A stretch of DNA of 64,000 nt from an uncultured Flavobacteriaceae bacterium (GCA_947500445.1 CANMSB010000005.1:1-64000), one strand, 5' to 3'; numbered from the stretch's first letter, positions 8,732 through 16,800 are shown. Program-made: numbers and translations. Notes: generated by a model from the letters alone, not told the origin.

Positions 8732-9901
8732 TTATTCAATAATAACTTCGTTATTTATGATGCTGTAATCAATGGCGTAACTCTTACTGAAAATTTCCAG
8801 TATTTCCTCTATGCGCTCAATGTCGAAAGTGGCATCGAACAATTGGGAGTCAAGGTCCTTATTTTTGTTTTTGATGGTAACGTTATAATGCCGTTCCAAA
8901 GTCTGCCGAATTTCTTTAAAGGCCGTGTTCCTAAAAATGAGTTTGCCGTCCATCCAAGCGGTGTACAATCTGGTATCTACCTTTTTAATTGCGGTACTAT
9001 TGTCCTTTTTGTTCCATTGGGCCTTGTTCCCGGGGGTCAGCATGGTCGGTATGGCATTATCGTCCCTATTCTGTGACAATGCCACGGAACCCTCTACTAG
9101 AACGGTTTGGATATGGTCGTTTTGGGCATAATGCGATACATTGAACTTCGTTCCGATAACATTAATGTTCATATCATCGGCATGCACGGTAAAGGGAAGT
9201 CCTTCTTGTTTGGTTACATCGAAATAAGCTTCGCCTTCAAGAAAAACGTCCCTTGGTTTTCCTGCAACAAACTGTATGGGATATTTAAGGGAACTATCCG
9301 CATTAAGATACACACGGGTACCATCGGACAAAATGACCTCAAAACGTTTTCCTTTCGGAATGTGCAGGGTATTGTACCTTAATTTCCCCGAAGCCGCAAT
9401 GCCTTGATATTGGAGTTGGGACCGGTTTTGGTTTCCGATAACGGAGCCTTTGGCGTCCCTGATCGTGCTATTGCCGTCAGGATCTATGGTCTGTACGGTA
9501 CCGTTGTTCAGCTCTATGGTAATGGAACCTTCCTTCGGAACCAATTGTTGTTGCACGGTCAGTTCTACTGCCGTGGAACTTTTTTCCGAAAGGCCCCGGA
9601 ACAAATAGGTCAGCCCTAACACGGCCAGTATTACCGCCGCATACTTTAAAATAGAGGCGATTCTGTATTTGTAAAAAGGATTTTTATCTTTCTTGATCTG
9701 TTTTAACAAGGTGTTCTTAAGTTCGTCAACATCGGGTTTTTTCATAGCAGCAGTAAGTTCGTAATGCGTTTTTACGCAGGCGTCAAAGTAGCGCTGGTTC
9801 GCGGCACTTTCGATCCATTTGGATAGCAGGTCCAGTTCGGAACTATCCGCCTCGTTCGTTAGGTATTTCGTAATTGCATTGTCGATATCCGGAAAACTCA
9901 T
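8732..9901 (-). CDS. FecR-family anti-sigma factor
   Basis: This 389-residue FecR-type regulator has an N-terminal cytoplasmic helical domain (about 1-80), a single transmembrane helix at about 82-105, a periplasmic FecR domain at about 180-285 (ILSDGTRVYLNADSSLKYP, FLEGEAYFDV) and a C-terminal DUF4974 domain at about 315-389. Such proteins hold an ECF sigma factor at the inner membrane and release it when the cognate TonB receptor's STN domain signals ligand binding. The receptor follows 209 bp downstream on the same strand. Unusually, the sigma gene is divergent instead of directly upstream on the same strand. Confidence 0.9.
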   Translation of the reverse strand: MSFPDIDNAITKYLTNEADSSELDLLSKWIESAANQRYFDACVKTHYELTAAMKKPDVDELKNTLLKQIKKDKNPFYKYRIASILKYAAVILAVLGLTYLFRGLSEKSSTAVELTVQQQLVPKEGSITIELNNGTVQTIDPDGNSTIRDAKGSVIGNQNRSQLQYQGIAASGKLRYNTLHIPKGKRFEVILSDGTRVYLNADSSLKYPIQFVAGKPRDVFLEGEAYFDVTKQEGLPFTVHADDMNINVIGTKFNVSHYAQNDHIQTVLVEGSVALSQNRDDNAIPTMLTPGNKAQWNKKDNSTAIKKVDTRLYTAWMDGKLIFRNTAFKEIRQTLERHYNVTIKNKNKDLDSQLFDATFDIERIEEILEIFSKSYAIDYSIINNEVIIE

Positions 9902-10020
9902 TTTTCGGCTTTTCTTTATTAGTATGACAAAGCGGTTTTGGAAAACCCTAAGGTTTTGATTATTTTTTTTTCATATTTGCATTAGAAGTGCATTTTAATT
10001 GTGAATAATACAAGTTACAC

Positions 10021-10611
10021 GTGAATTACGAAAACCCGTCCCATTTGCTCGAAGCCTTGACGAAAGGAGAAGAAAGCGCCTTTATTTTTTTGGTAGACCG
10101 CTATAGCCAACGGTTGTTCGCCTACGCAATTACGCTCACGAACGACGAGGCCATGGCCCAGGATATCCTTCAAAACGTTTTTTTGAGAACGTGGGAACAC
10201 CGCAAAAGGATGCAAGTAGTGGTTACTTTACAGAACTACTTGTTCAAATCGGTACACAATGAGTTTTTGAACCAATACAAAAGGAACCGTTCTAAAATGG
10301 TTTTGGAACAGAAGTATTTTAGCGCTCTCAACAATGCGGCAAAATCCCATGATGAAACCTCGTTTGCCAAGGTCATTGAACATATTGGAAAGGAAATACA
10401 GCAACTGCCCCCGAAGTGTAAGGAGGTTTTTCTGCTCAGCAGAAAAGAAGGGCTTACCAATATTGAGATCGCCAACTACCTGAACGTATCAAAAAAAACG
10501 GTGGAAGCCCATGTGACCAAGGCTTTTTCCATTTTGAGAAAGCGGTTGGGCGATCGTGTAGAGGTATTTTTGTGTTTGGTTTTTGCAACGCCTTCCGTTG
10601 CGGATCGATAA
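10021..10611 (+). CDS. ECF sigma factor (Bacteroidetes sigma-70 family)
   Basis: This 196-residue ECF sigma factor has region 2 at about 10-75 (YAITLTNDEAMAQDILQNVF) and region 4 with a helix-turn-helix at about 130-180 (LTNIEIANYLNVSKKTVEAH). It is read divergently from fecR across a 119-bp gap and very likely activates the fecR-receptor unit when the receptor binds ligand. The start used is GTG at 10021. A weak -7-like TTTG motif (CATATTTGC) lies at about 9972-9980. Divergence from fecR suggests that the gap holds two opposed promoters. Confidence 0.88.
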   Translation: MNYENPSHLLEALTKGEESAFIFLVDRYSQRLFAYAITLTNDEAMAQDILQNVFLRTWEHRKRMQVVVTLQNYLFKSVHNEFLNQYKRNRSKMVLEQKYFSALNNAAKSHDETSFAKVIEHIGKEIQQLPPKCKEVFLLSRKEGLTNIEIANYLNVSKKTVEAHVTKAFSILRKRLGDRVEVFLCLVFATPSVADR

Positions 10612-10674
10612 TTGGTATTACAATGTAAAAACCGGCCAAAGGAGCTGGTTTTTCCAATTTCTTTAGGGGTAACG

Positions 10675-11103
10675 CTACTTGCCCAACAGTGCTTCGGCAC
10701 GTTCGATACTACCGTTCATTTTGTCTTTTACGGCAATAACCTTTTCCTCTTCTTTGTCCAACCATAACTGCTTTTCTTCCGATAACGCTTTTCCCTTGGT
10801 AATTTCATCGGAGTTAAAACGCGCCACAAAGCCACCCATCCAATCCATCATCTGTTTATTGGCATCTTTCAGTTCGTTTACGGCTTTTCCATATTCCACA
10901 CCTTGGGTAGTGGTATCCACTTTGGTTTCCAGTTCCGTAATCAACTTGTTTATGGTACTCATTTTGGGCATAACTTCATCGTGGGTGGCCATCACCCGCT
11001 CCATTTGAGTCGGTTCCTTTGTTTCGGTCTCTTTTTGCTCCCCCTTGCAGGAAACCGCGAAAATCAGACAGAGTAGTAAAAAAAAGTAGCTGGCTTTTTT
11101 CAT
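10675..11103 (-). CDS. Small lipoprotein of unknown function
   Basis: A lipoprotein of about 142 residues. The start at MKKASYFF (11103) gives a clean lipoprotein signal with lipobox FAVSC; an upstream ATG at 11121 would add six basic residues. The mature part is highly charged and helical (QMERVMATHDEVMPKMSTIN, then MMDWMGGFVARF). It resembles flavobacterial proteins often labelled viral A-type inclusion protein-like, a name with no functional meaning. It is convergent with the sigma gene and may be anchored in the inner or outer membrane facing the periplasm. Confidence 0.7.
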   Translation of the reverse strand: MKKASYFFLLLCLIFAVSCKGEQKETETKEPTQMERVMATHDEVMPKMSTINKLITELETKVDTTTQGVEYGKAVNELKDANKQMMDWMGGFVARFNSDEITKGKALSEEKQLWLDKEEEKVIAVKDKMNGSIERAEALLGK

Positions 11104-11163
11104 TTTTTTCCGTTTCCTCAAAATTAGGGATTTTAACTGGGAACAACAGCGTACAAACCGTCT

Positions 11164-12069
11164 TTACAGACCCTTTTTTTTGTCTTTTGAAAACGCTTCC
11201 GGCTCCAGGCTCAGATCGTATATCTTTTTGGTCATAAAATGTATGACCGGATCCGTTTTTTCTACGGAACCTCCCTCAAAAGGCGGTTGTGGATCATACT
11301 CTAAATTGAGCATTACAAAGGCTGCATAGTTCCGGCCCATAATATGGTCCACCAATGCCAAGCTCATATCGATACCGGCAGATACCCCTGCGGAAGTCCA
11401 ATACTTCCCATCCTTGGTAAACCGCTCGTGTGTAAAGGTGGCGCCATACTCCTCTAGTTTTTCTTCGGCCTGGTACCAATTGGTCGTGGCATTTTTCCCT
11501 TTCAGCAGTCCCGCTGCCCCGAGGATCCATGCCCCCGTGCATACGCTGGTGGTATATTTGCTTTTGGTATCGATGTTCTTGATCCATTGCAACAGTTGAC
11601 CGTCCTGCGCAGCCCGGTAAGTGGCCGTAGTACCGCCGGGCACTACCAGGATATCCAGTTGTTTTACCTCCGCTATTGTAGTGTCTATAGGTGTTATAAG
11701 GCCATTGTTGCTGGTAACCGTTCCCTTCCGTTTTCCCACAAAAAACGTTTTTGCGGGGTACATACTACTCAACACCGAATGGGGTCCCATGGCATCGAGG
11801 CTAAAATAGCCGTCGTACAATAAAATTCCAATGGTCAGTATGGTATCCCGGGGCGGTTCATAGGTGAGTTGCATGAGTTTCTCGTGCGACATGCTTTCCA
11901 ATGTTTCCAGGGAATACGGAGTGCCGTCAGGTTTTAGGTTTCTAACGGATGGCGAGCGGTTCTCAGGGGCTACCGTCTGGTCTGTATTGCCGTTGGGCGA
12001 GATGGTGTTCTTGTCCGAACAGGAAGCCAGGCAGGTAATAAGGGATAGGATAAATAAAAAATAGCGCAT
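11164..12069 (-). CDS. DJ-1/PfpI-family lipoprotein
   Basis: From MRYFLFILSL the protein has a lipoprotein signal (ITCLASC). After a linker comes a DJ-1/PfpI domain at about 80-250 with the nucleophile elbow TTSVCTGAWILGAAGLL. The Cys, the GTTATYR segment before it and SAGVSAGIDMSLALV after it resemble isonitrile hydratase-like and GATase1-like proteins. Catalysis is possible because the Cys is kept; characterised relatives are hydratases, amidases or chaperone/deglycase-like. A membrane-anchored DJ-1 protein is less common than a cytoplasmic one. An ATG 27 bp upstream (12096) is a less likely start because it would push the signal peptide inward. Confidence 0.8.
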   Translation of the reverse strand: MRYFLFILSLITCLASCSDKNTISPNGNTDQTVAPENRSPSVRNLKPDGTPYSLETLESMSHEKLMQLTYEPPRDTILTIGILLYDGYFSLDAMGPHSVLSSMYPAKTFFVGKRKGTVTSNNGLITPIDTTIAEVKQLDILVVPGGTTATYRAAQDGQLLQWIKNIDTKSKYTTSVCTGAWILGAAGLLKGKNATTNWYQAEEKLEEYGATFTHERFTKDGKYWTSAGVSAGIDMSLALVDHIMGRNYAAFVMLNLEYDPQPPFEGGSVEKTDPVIHFMTKKIYDLSLEPEAFSKDKKKGL

Positions 12070-12200
12070 ATCATTATGTTTAAAATGTACCGCCATTTCC
12101 GAAATGGCCGTACGGTTTTTTTAAAGGATGTTTTTTGTTGGGTGCGTTAAATCGTTCCAAATACAGGTATTTGGAAAGAAAACGGAAAAGGGATATGCGG

Positions 12201-12569
12201 TTATCCGATCGGCGGTTGAAAGGAGACGCCGCAATACAAAAAAGAGTAGCCGTTACGGTATTGGATATTATTTTTTGGTTTGGGGCTTGGCGCTGCTTTA
12301 AGATGAAGATCGAACCGGAATACAAAGCCAATAGGGTATTCTTCCATGGCAATGGACGGCACGTTTTGTTGCTGCCCCTCGCTTTGTTCGGAAAGTTGTT
12401 GCATCAGGTAGCATTTGCCCTCGCAGGCCAGCTCGGGTTTCGCTTTGTTCACGCAGAGGAATTCGGCAATATAGTCCTGGTCCACAATGTATTCGAAAAG
12501 GGGCATTACCGGTCGTAACATGGCCAGCAAATAGAGCATCACAAAAAACAAGGCCCGGAAGGATTTCAA
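12201..12569 (-). CDS. Small conserved membrane-anchored protein (Bacteroidetes)
   Basis: A 122-residue protein with an N-terminal hydrophobic segment, then VDQDYIAEFLCVNKAKPELACEGKCYLMQQL. The pattern C-x-N-x(n)-C-x-G-K-C-Y-L is typical of a widespread but uncharacterised Bacteroidetes family often near metal-related outer-membrane receptor genes. The conserved cysteines suggest metal or redox chemistry at the periplasmic face, but no function is established. The C-terminal part is rich in His, Pro and aromatic residues. Confidence 0.65.
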   Translation of the reverse strand: MKSFRALFFVMLYLLAMLRPVMPLFEYIVDQDYIAEFLCVNKAKPELACEGKCYLMQQLSEQSEGQQQNVPSIAMEEYPIGFVFRFDLHLKAAPSPKPKNNIQYRNGYSFLYCGVSFQPPIG

Positions 12570-12670
12570 ACTCGAACGTTTTCAGGTAAAGTTACGCTAC
12601 AGCCGCACGGTATGGTTGTAAAACGAATAAAAATTTGGACTTTTGCCAAAAAAGCATCGAACGCGTTTCA

Positions 12671-12893
12671 GCTTTTTGGATTGAAGTAATTTCAAGGTAG
12701 AAATGGTATAACCCCGATACTTCGGGAAACGATAAGGCTTGTTAAAGCCTTTTTTGAGTTTTATAGCAAGGCAACGAGGGGAAAAAAGACAGGGCCGAAA
12801 GAAAAAGCAAATGACTTGGCTTTTGATGAGGAGCCGGCCGGCGCGTCGAGCGAAAAAAGGCGATTTTTCGGCCAATTAAAGAAGTTTAAATGG
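12671..12893 (+). repeat. MITE-like dispersed repeat, divergent copy (partner at 18675-18834)
   Basis: The block GATTGAAG...AAGGC.TGTT.AAG, the segment TTTTTTGAGTTT.ATAGCA and the following GGC.ACG.GGG.AAAAAAGACA, and the end TTTTT.GGCCAATTAAA also occur in the reverse complement of 18675-18834. This copy carries extra internal sequence, including a half REP-like hairpin (AAATGGTAT at about 12702-12710). It ends exactly at the start codon of the EamA gene (AAATGGGT here, AAATGAGTT in the other copy). Confidence 0.65.
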
Positions 12894-13774
12894 GTGTATT
12901 GGGAGGAAACCATCAAAAATGGTTGTATTTGGTTTTTCTAGCGTTGATTTGGGGTTCTTCTTTCATCCTCATTAAAAAAGCTTTGTTGGGTTTAACGGCC
13001 CTTCAGGTGGGAGGCCTTCGTGTCGTTTTGGCCGCCTTGACCTTGCTTTTTATCGGTTTTCGTAGCTTGCGAAAACTGTCTGGAAACGATTGGAAGTGGC
13101 TAGCGCTAGCAGGATTGCTCAGTAGTTTTTTTCCACCTTTTTTATTCGCATTGGCCCAAACCGAGCTCGATAGCGGAATCACCGCAATATTCAATGCTAC
13201 CACACCTTTGCTAACGACTATAGTGGGCATTGCGCTGTTCGGGGCGCTGATTGCAAAACGCCAAATTATCGGTGTCGTGGTCGGTCTGATCGGAGTTGTG
13301 GCGCTGATCCTTACGGGCATGGAGCTCGTACCCGACCAGCATTATGGATACGCCATTTTTATTTTGCTATCGGCCTTGGGCTATGCCTTGAACATCAACA
13401 TCATCAAAACAAAACTGGCGCATTTGGGTCCCTTGGCCATCACGACCGCTAGTTTTGCCGTAGCGGTGGTCCCCTCATTTTTCCTTGTCCTCTATTCCGG
13501 TTTTTTTCAGCGCATTGCGGAACGCCCGGAAGCGGTTACCGCATTCTGGTATGTGCTGATTTTGGCAATCGTAGGAACCGCCCTTGCCAATATTTACTTC
13601 AACCGGCTGATCAAGGTGTCCAGTCCGGTATTCGCTGCTTCGGTAACTTATTTGATCCCTGTAGTCGCCATTTTTTGGGGAGTTCTTGATGGGGAGGCCA
13701 TCAATGGATATCAATTGTTGGGAGGATCTATCATTCTTTGTGGGGTATGGTTGGTAAATCGTAAAAAGACATAA
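12890..13774 (+). CDS. EamA/DMT-family transporter
   Basis: This 294-residue inner-membrane protein has ten predicted helices in two EamA repeats (about 10-145 and 155-292). The N-terminal LALIWGSSFILIKKALLGL and the tail YQLLGGSIILCGVWLVNRKK are typical of drug/metabolite exporters of the RhaT/YdcZ type, which move amino acids, nucleobases or other small metabolites. The substrate is unknown. The ATG at 12890 falls at the terminus of a dispersed repeat. The protein therefore starts MGVLGGNHQKW, and the first residues may be repeat-derived. Confidence 0.85.
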   Translation: MGVLGGNHQKWLYLVFLALIWGSSFILIKKALLGLTALQVGGLRVVLAALTLLFIGFRSLRKLSGNDWKWLALAGLLSSFFPPFLFALAQTELDSGITAIFNATTPLLTTIVGIALFGALIAKRQIIGVVVGLIGVVALILTGMELVPDQHYGYAIFILLSALGYALNINIIKTKLAHLGPLAITTASFAVAVVPSFFLVLYSGFFQRIAERPEAVTAFWYVLILAIVGTALANIYFNRLIKVSSPVFAASVTYLIPVVAIFWGVLDGEAINGYQLLGGSIILCGVWLVNRKKT

Positions 13775-13785
13775 CTTTTTTTGGA

Positions 13786-14018
13786 ACCGAACATAAATAC
13801 TTTTGTGACCTTCCGAAGCTATTTTTCCGTAGCATGGCCCTGGGCACGGTATTCGAAAATAGTAACAACAGGATGTAAAATGCCACCCGAAAGCCTCGTA
13901 ATAGGTACAATACTCTTTTAATCTTGGAATAGCGTTAAAAAAAATTCAGTTCGTATGCCTCTCCTGTAAAGGTCCGTGTAGTAAAAAAAAGTTTTGACCA
14001 CTTCACTGTAACAAATGG
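13786..14018 (+). repeat. Dispersed intergenic repeat, long copy (partner at 60870-61044)
   Basis: Conserved blocks shared with 60870-61044 are CTTTTGTGA, GAAGCTATTTTT, CGGTATTC, AGGATG.AAAATGC, GGTA and finally ACCACTTCA followed by ACAAAT. This copy has about 70 bp of extra internal sequence before the last block. Both copies sit directly upstream of a plus-strand start codon. There is no coding potential. Confidence 0.6.
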
Positions 14019-14064
14019 CTTTTACCTTTATCTTTTAAGCATATCAATCATAAAAAATATCAAA

Positions 14065-14817
14065 ATGAGAAAAATAATAACAATGGGCGCGTTGCTGATT
14101 ACGGTTTTAGGTAACCTATCCACCGCCGAGGCGCAGGACAATACATTTTCGGTAAAGACTTTTGACAAGATCATCATTAGTCCACACATCGAGGTCACCT
14201 TAAAGGAAGGTTCGGAAGAATCCGTGGTGGTGAACGATTCAAAAGTAACCATCGATAAGATCAATGCGGAAGTTTCGGGCAAAACCTTGCGGGTGTATCT
14301 GGACGGTGCGAAGGTATTGACCAAATCGGAAAAAGTGAACTATGATAATTATAAGGGACGTCGGTCCATCTACAATGGCACCCAAGCTACGGTAACGATA
14401 ACCTACAGAAACCTGAAAAACCTTTCCGTACGCGGCGAAGAGCGTATCCATATTGCCAGCGCCATGAACCAAAAAGATATGAAGCTTTCTATTTTTGGGG
14501 AGTCAAAGGTATATTTTGATGACCTTACGGCCGAAGAGCTTACGGTGGCCATATATGGAGAAAGCTATTTGGAAATCTCCGATGGGTCGGTCAATCACCA
14601 AGTATATCGCGCCTATGGCGAGAGTGAGGTCAATGCAGGGGAGATTCGAAATAAATCCACCAAGATCACTGCCTACGGCGAAAGTAATTTTCGCGTAAAA
14701 GTATCCGATCGCTTAAAGATTACCTGTTATGGGGAGGCATCGATCAATTATTCCGGAAATCCCGAAATCGATAAGGGCATTGTCATCGGAGAAGCTACTA
14801 TTCGGAAAATGGGATAG
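14065..14817 (+). CDS. DUF2807 (GIN domain) secreted protein
   Basis: This 250-residue protein has a Sec signal peptide ending near AEAQ and then a DUF2807 / putative autotransporter-adhesin head GIN domain. It is a right-handed beta-solenoid-like array visible as repeated GES turns (FGESKVYF, YGESYLEI, YGESEVNA, YGESNFRV, YGEASINY) every 19-22 residues. These proteins are common in Bacteroidetes and presumed periplasmic or surface-exposed; no biochemical role is settled. It stands alone between two non-coding stretches, preceded by a dispersed repeat. A GC-poor stem followed by TTTTT at about 14843-14864 may end the transcript. Confidence 0.85.
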   Translation: MRKIITMGALLITVLGNLSTAEAQDNTFSVKTFDKIIISPHIEVTLKEGSEESVVVNDSKVTIDKINAEVSGKTLRVYLDGAKVLTKSEKVNYDNYKGRRSIYNGTQATVTITYRNLKNLSVRGEERIHIASAMNQKDMKLSIFGESKVYFDDLTAEELTVAIYGESYLEISDGSVNHQVYRAYGESEVNAGEIRNKSTKITAYGESNFRVKVSDRLKITCYGEASINYSGNPEIDKGIVIGEATIRKMG

Positions 14818-14939
14818 TTTATTGCTCCCAAAAACTTGCCCGGACCTTAAGTTTCGGGCTTTTTTATGCCATTTTGCTGGCATTTTTCATCTTTTTTCAG
14901 TATTTTAAAGTAAAAAATTAGTGGAATAAAAAAACAGCT

Positions 14940-15035
14940 ATGAAATGAGCCATAACAATTCTTGATACCAACCGAAATGATTATTGGCGAATTACATCTG
15001 ACCATTAAAGAACAATAAATATAAACAGATGAAAC
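14940..15035 (+). repeat. 96-bp leader repeat, copy 1 (partner at 44349-44444)
   Basis: Identical to 44349-44444 except for one base (g at 15010, a at 44419). It runs from ATGAAATGAGCC to the first seven bases of the downstream gene (ATGAAAC). Both copies include the ribosome-binding region of unrelated genes, so this is a duplicated 5' leader or regulatory element. Confidence 0.9.
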
Positions 15036-15484
15036 AGATTACTTTACCCGTTCGTTTTGGAATTGCGATCAGCGGTTCGTTGATCGCATACTTTTTAATA
15101 CTTTCTTTACTGGGGCAGCATACCAATATATTTTTTAGTCTGTTCAATGGGGTGATTACCGGCTTCGGTATTTACGAGGCCATTCGCTATCGCCGCATCG
15201 AGGCACCGGAAACCTTTACCTACGGCAGCGGCTTTACCACCGGAATCGTGACGGGATTCGTCGCTACGCTTATTTTCACCTTATTTTTCACCCTTTATTG
15301 TACCGAAATAAACAGGGCGTTTATGGTCCAGATCTCCGAAGCATGGTTCACTTCTTTCCGAAGCTTTGAAGGCATTCTTTTCTTTACCGTGGCAATTATG
15401 GGCTTTGCCACCACCTTGGTGTTCACGCTCTCCTTTATGCAGTTGTTCAAGGCGAGCAACAATCTTAAAAAGAAAACGGCCTAA
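15029..15484 (+). CDS. DUF4199-type membrane protein
   Basis: A 151-residue protein with four hydrophobic helices (about 8-27, 31-50, 70-92 and 118-142) and the TFTYGSGFTTGIVTGF segment typical of the flavobacterial DUF4199 family. Function is unknown. Its leader and first codons lie in a 96-bp sequence repeated in front of an NAD(P)-binding protein gene 29 kb away. It ends shortly before the rplU promoter. Confidence 0.75.
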   Translation: MKQITLPVRFGIAISGSLIAYFLILSLLGQHTNIFFSLFNGVITGFGIYEAIRYRRIEAPETFTYGSGFTTGIVTGFVATLIFTLFFTLYCTEINRAFMVQISEAWFTSFRSFEGILFFTVAIMGFATTLVFTLSFMQLFKASNNLKKKTA

Positions 15485-15500
15485 AAAGCGAACAAATCAC

Positions 15501-15530
15501 TTGTGCATTCGGCAATTAGGAGTATATTTG
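15501..15530 (+). promoter_or_regulatory. Bacteroidetes-type promoter of rplU-rpmA
   Basis: TTG at 15501-15503, a 19-bp spacer, and TATATTTG at 15523-15530, matching the Bacteroidetes -33 (TTG) and -7 (TAnnTTTG) elements. The rplU start codon follows 54 bp later. Confidence 0.8.
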
Positions 15531-15583
15531 CATCCGCTTATTGAAAAAAGTGAGCGAATAGATATAAACTAATTATACACGCT

Positions 15584-16264
15584 ATGTATGCAATTGTAGA
15601 GATGGCAGGGCAGCAATTTAAGGTTGCGAAAGACCAAAAAGTGTATGTTCACCGTTTAAAGACAGAGGAAGGTAAAAAAGTCGTTTTTGACAACGTACTA
15701 CTTCTGGACGACGGAAAGAACGTCACCATTGGCGCCCCAGCTATAGACGGCGCTGCCGTAGAGGCCAAAGTCGTAAAACATCTGAAAGGCGATAAAGTTA
15801 TCGTTTTTAAGAAAAAGAGACGTAAAGGGTACAAAAAGAAAAACGGGCATCGCCAGTCGTTAACGGAAATCGTTATCGAGAGCATTGTTGCCAAAGGTGC
15901 TAAAAAAGCTGCGCCCGCCAAAGCGGAAAAACCAAAGGCTGCCCCAAAGGCAAAAGCCGTGGAAACACCGGTAGTTGAAAAGGCCGCTCCGGCCAAAAAA
16001 GCTCCCGCGAAAAAGGCCAAGGCCGACGATTTGAAAAAAATCGAAGGAATCGGTCCTAAAATCGCCTCAACTTTGGTAGAAGCCGGAATTGCAACTTTTG
16101 CGGAGCTGGCAAAGACCGATGCCGCGAAAATAGCCGAAATTATTTCTGGGGTACGTGGAAACCACGTAACCGATACCTGGCCCGCACAAGCGAAATTGGC
16201 CGCTGAAGGTAAATGGGACGAGTTGAAAAAATGGCAAGACGAACTAGACGGTGGTAAAGCATAA
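15584..16264 (+). CDS. rplU: 50S ribosomal protein L21 with C-terminal helix-hairpin-helix extension
   Basis: Residues 1-105 are ribosomal protein L21 (MYAIVEMAGQQFKVAKDQK, KRRKGYKKKNGHRQ). They are followed by a Lys/Ala/Pro-rich linker (about 106-150) and a helix-hairpin-helix/DUF4332-like domain (DLKKIEGIGPKIASTLVEAG) to residue 226. L21 alone is normally about 100-105 residues, so this protein is double length; flavobacterial L21 commonly has such a tail. The HhH fold binds nucleic acid non-specifically, so the tail could contact rRNA or another RNA. A -7/-33 promoter lies 54 bp upstream and rpmA follows 39 bp downstream. Confidence 0.95.
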   Translation: MYAIVEMAGQQFKVAKDQKVYVHRLKTEEGKKVVFDNVLLLDDGKNVTIGAPAIDGAAVEAKVVKHLKGDKVIVFKKKRRKGYKKKNGHRQSLTEIVIESIVAKGAKKAAPAKAEKPKAAPKAKAVETPVVEKAAPAKKAPAKKAKADDLKKIEGIGPKIASTLVEAGIATFAELAKTDAAKIAEIISGVRGNHVTDTWPAQAKLAAEGKWDELKKWQDELDGGKA

Positions 16265-16303
16265 GCTTCACCATTAAGTATAACAATATAAAACCGTAAT
16301 AAG

Positions 16304-16564
16304 ATGGCACACAAAAAAGGAGTAGGTAGTTCCAAGAACGGTAGGGAATCGGAATCGAAACGCTTGGGCGTGAAAATTTTCGGTGGCCAAGCGGCTATCG
16401 CCGGAAACATCATTGTAAGGCAACGTGGTACGAAGCACAATGCGGGCGATAACGTATATGCCGGTAAAGACCACACCTTGCATGCAAAGGTGGATGGTTT
16501 GGTGAAGTTTGAAAAGAAAGCTGGTGGAAAATCATTTGTTTCCATTGAGCCCTTTGAAGCGTAG
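16304..16564 (+). CDS. rpmA: 50S ribosomal protein L27
   Basis: This 86-residue protein has the canonical L27 start ([20 protein letters not shown]) and [21 protein letters not shown]. Its N-terminal tail reaches the peptidyl-transferase centre of the 50S subunit. It forms a two-gene operon with rplU and is followed by a strong terminator. Confidence 0.97.
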   Translation: MAHKKGVGSSKNGRESESKRLGVKIFGGQAAIAGNIIVRQRGTKHNAGDNVYAGKDHTLHAKVDGLVKFEKKAGGKSFVSIEPFEA

Positions 16565-16586
16565 ACCGTTATCCTAAAAATTTGAG

Positions 16587-16619
16587 GACCCTTTCCACCA
16601 ATGTGGAAAGGGTCTTTTT
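16587..16619 (+). terminator. Rho-independent terminator of rplU-rpmA
   Basis: A perfect 11-bp stem (GACCCTTTCCA / TGGAAAGGGTC) with loop CCAATG is followed by TTTTT, 23 bp after the rpmA stop. Confidence 0.92.
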
Positions 16620-16800
16620 GTATCCTAAAACTTCAAAACCGATACGCCAAAGCGCCATGGAGAATGCAGCCGAGCCGATTGTTGAAACGAATACCTTTGG
16701 CGCAAGTCGATTTAACATAGTGGAAACATCCCTACACCCGTACGTATCGTAGGTAGTATTGAAAAAGTCCAAAGAACTTTCATAAACACCGATAAAATTT

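Noticed and set aside
12597-12875. 92-codon minus-strand frame
   Set aside because: It lies across a dispersed repeat shared with 18675-18834 and is rich in Lys/Phe from A/T runs; no conserved features.
15649-16545. Long minus-strand open frame (298 codons) over rplU-rpmA
   Set aside because: It is the complement of two certain ribosomal protein genes; its composition reflects their Lys/Ala codons and no family motif is visible.
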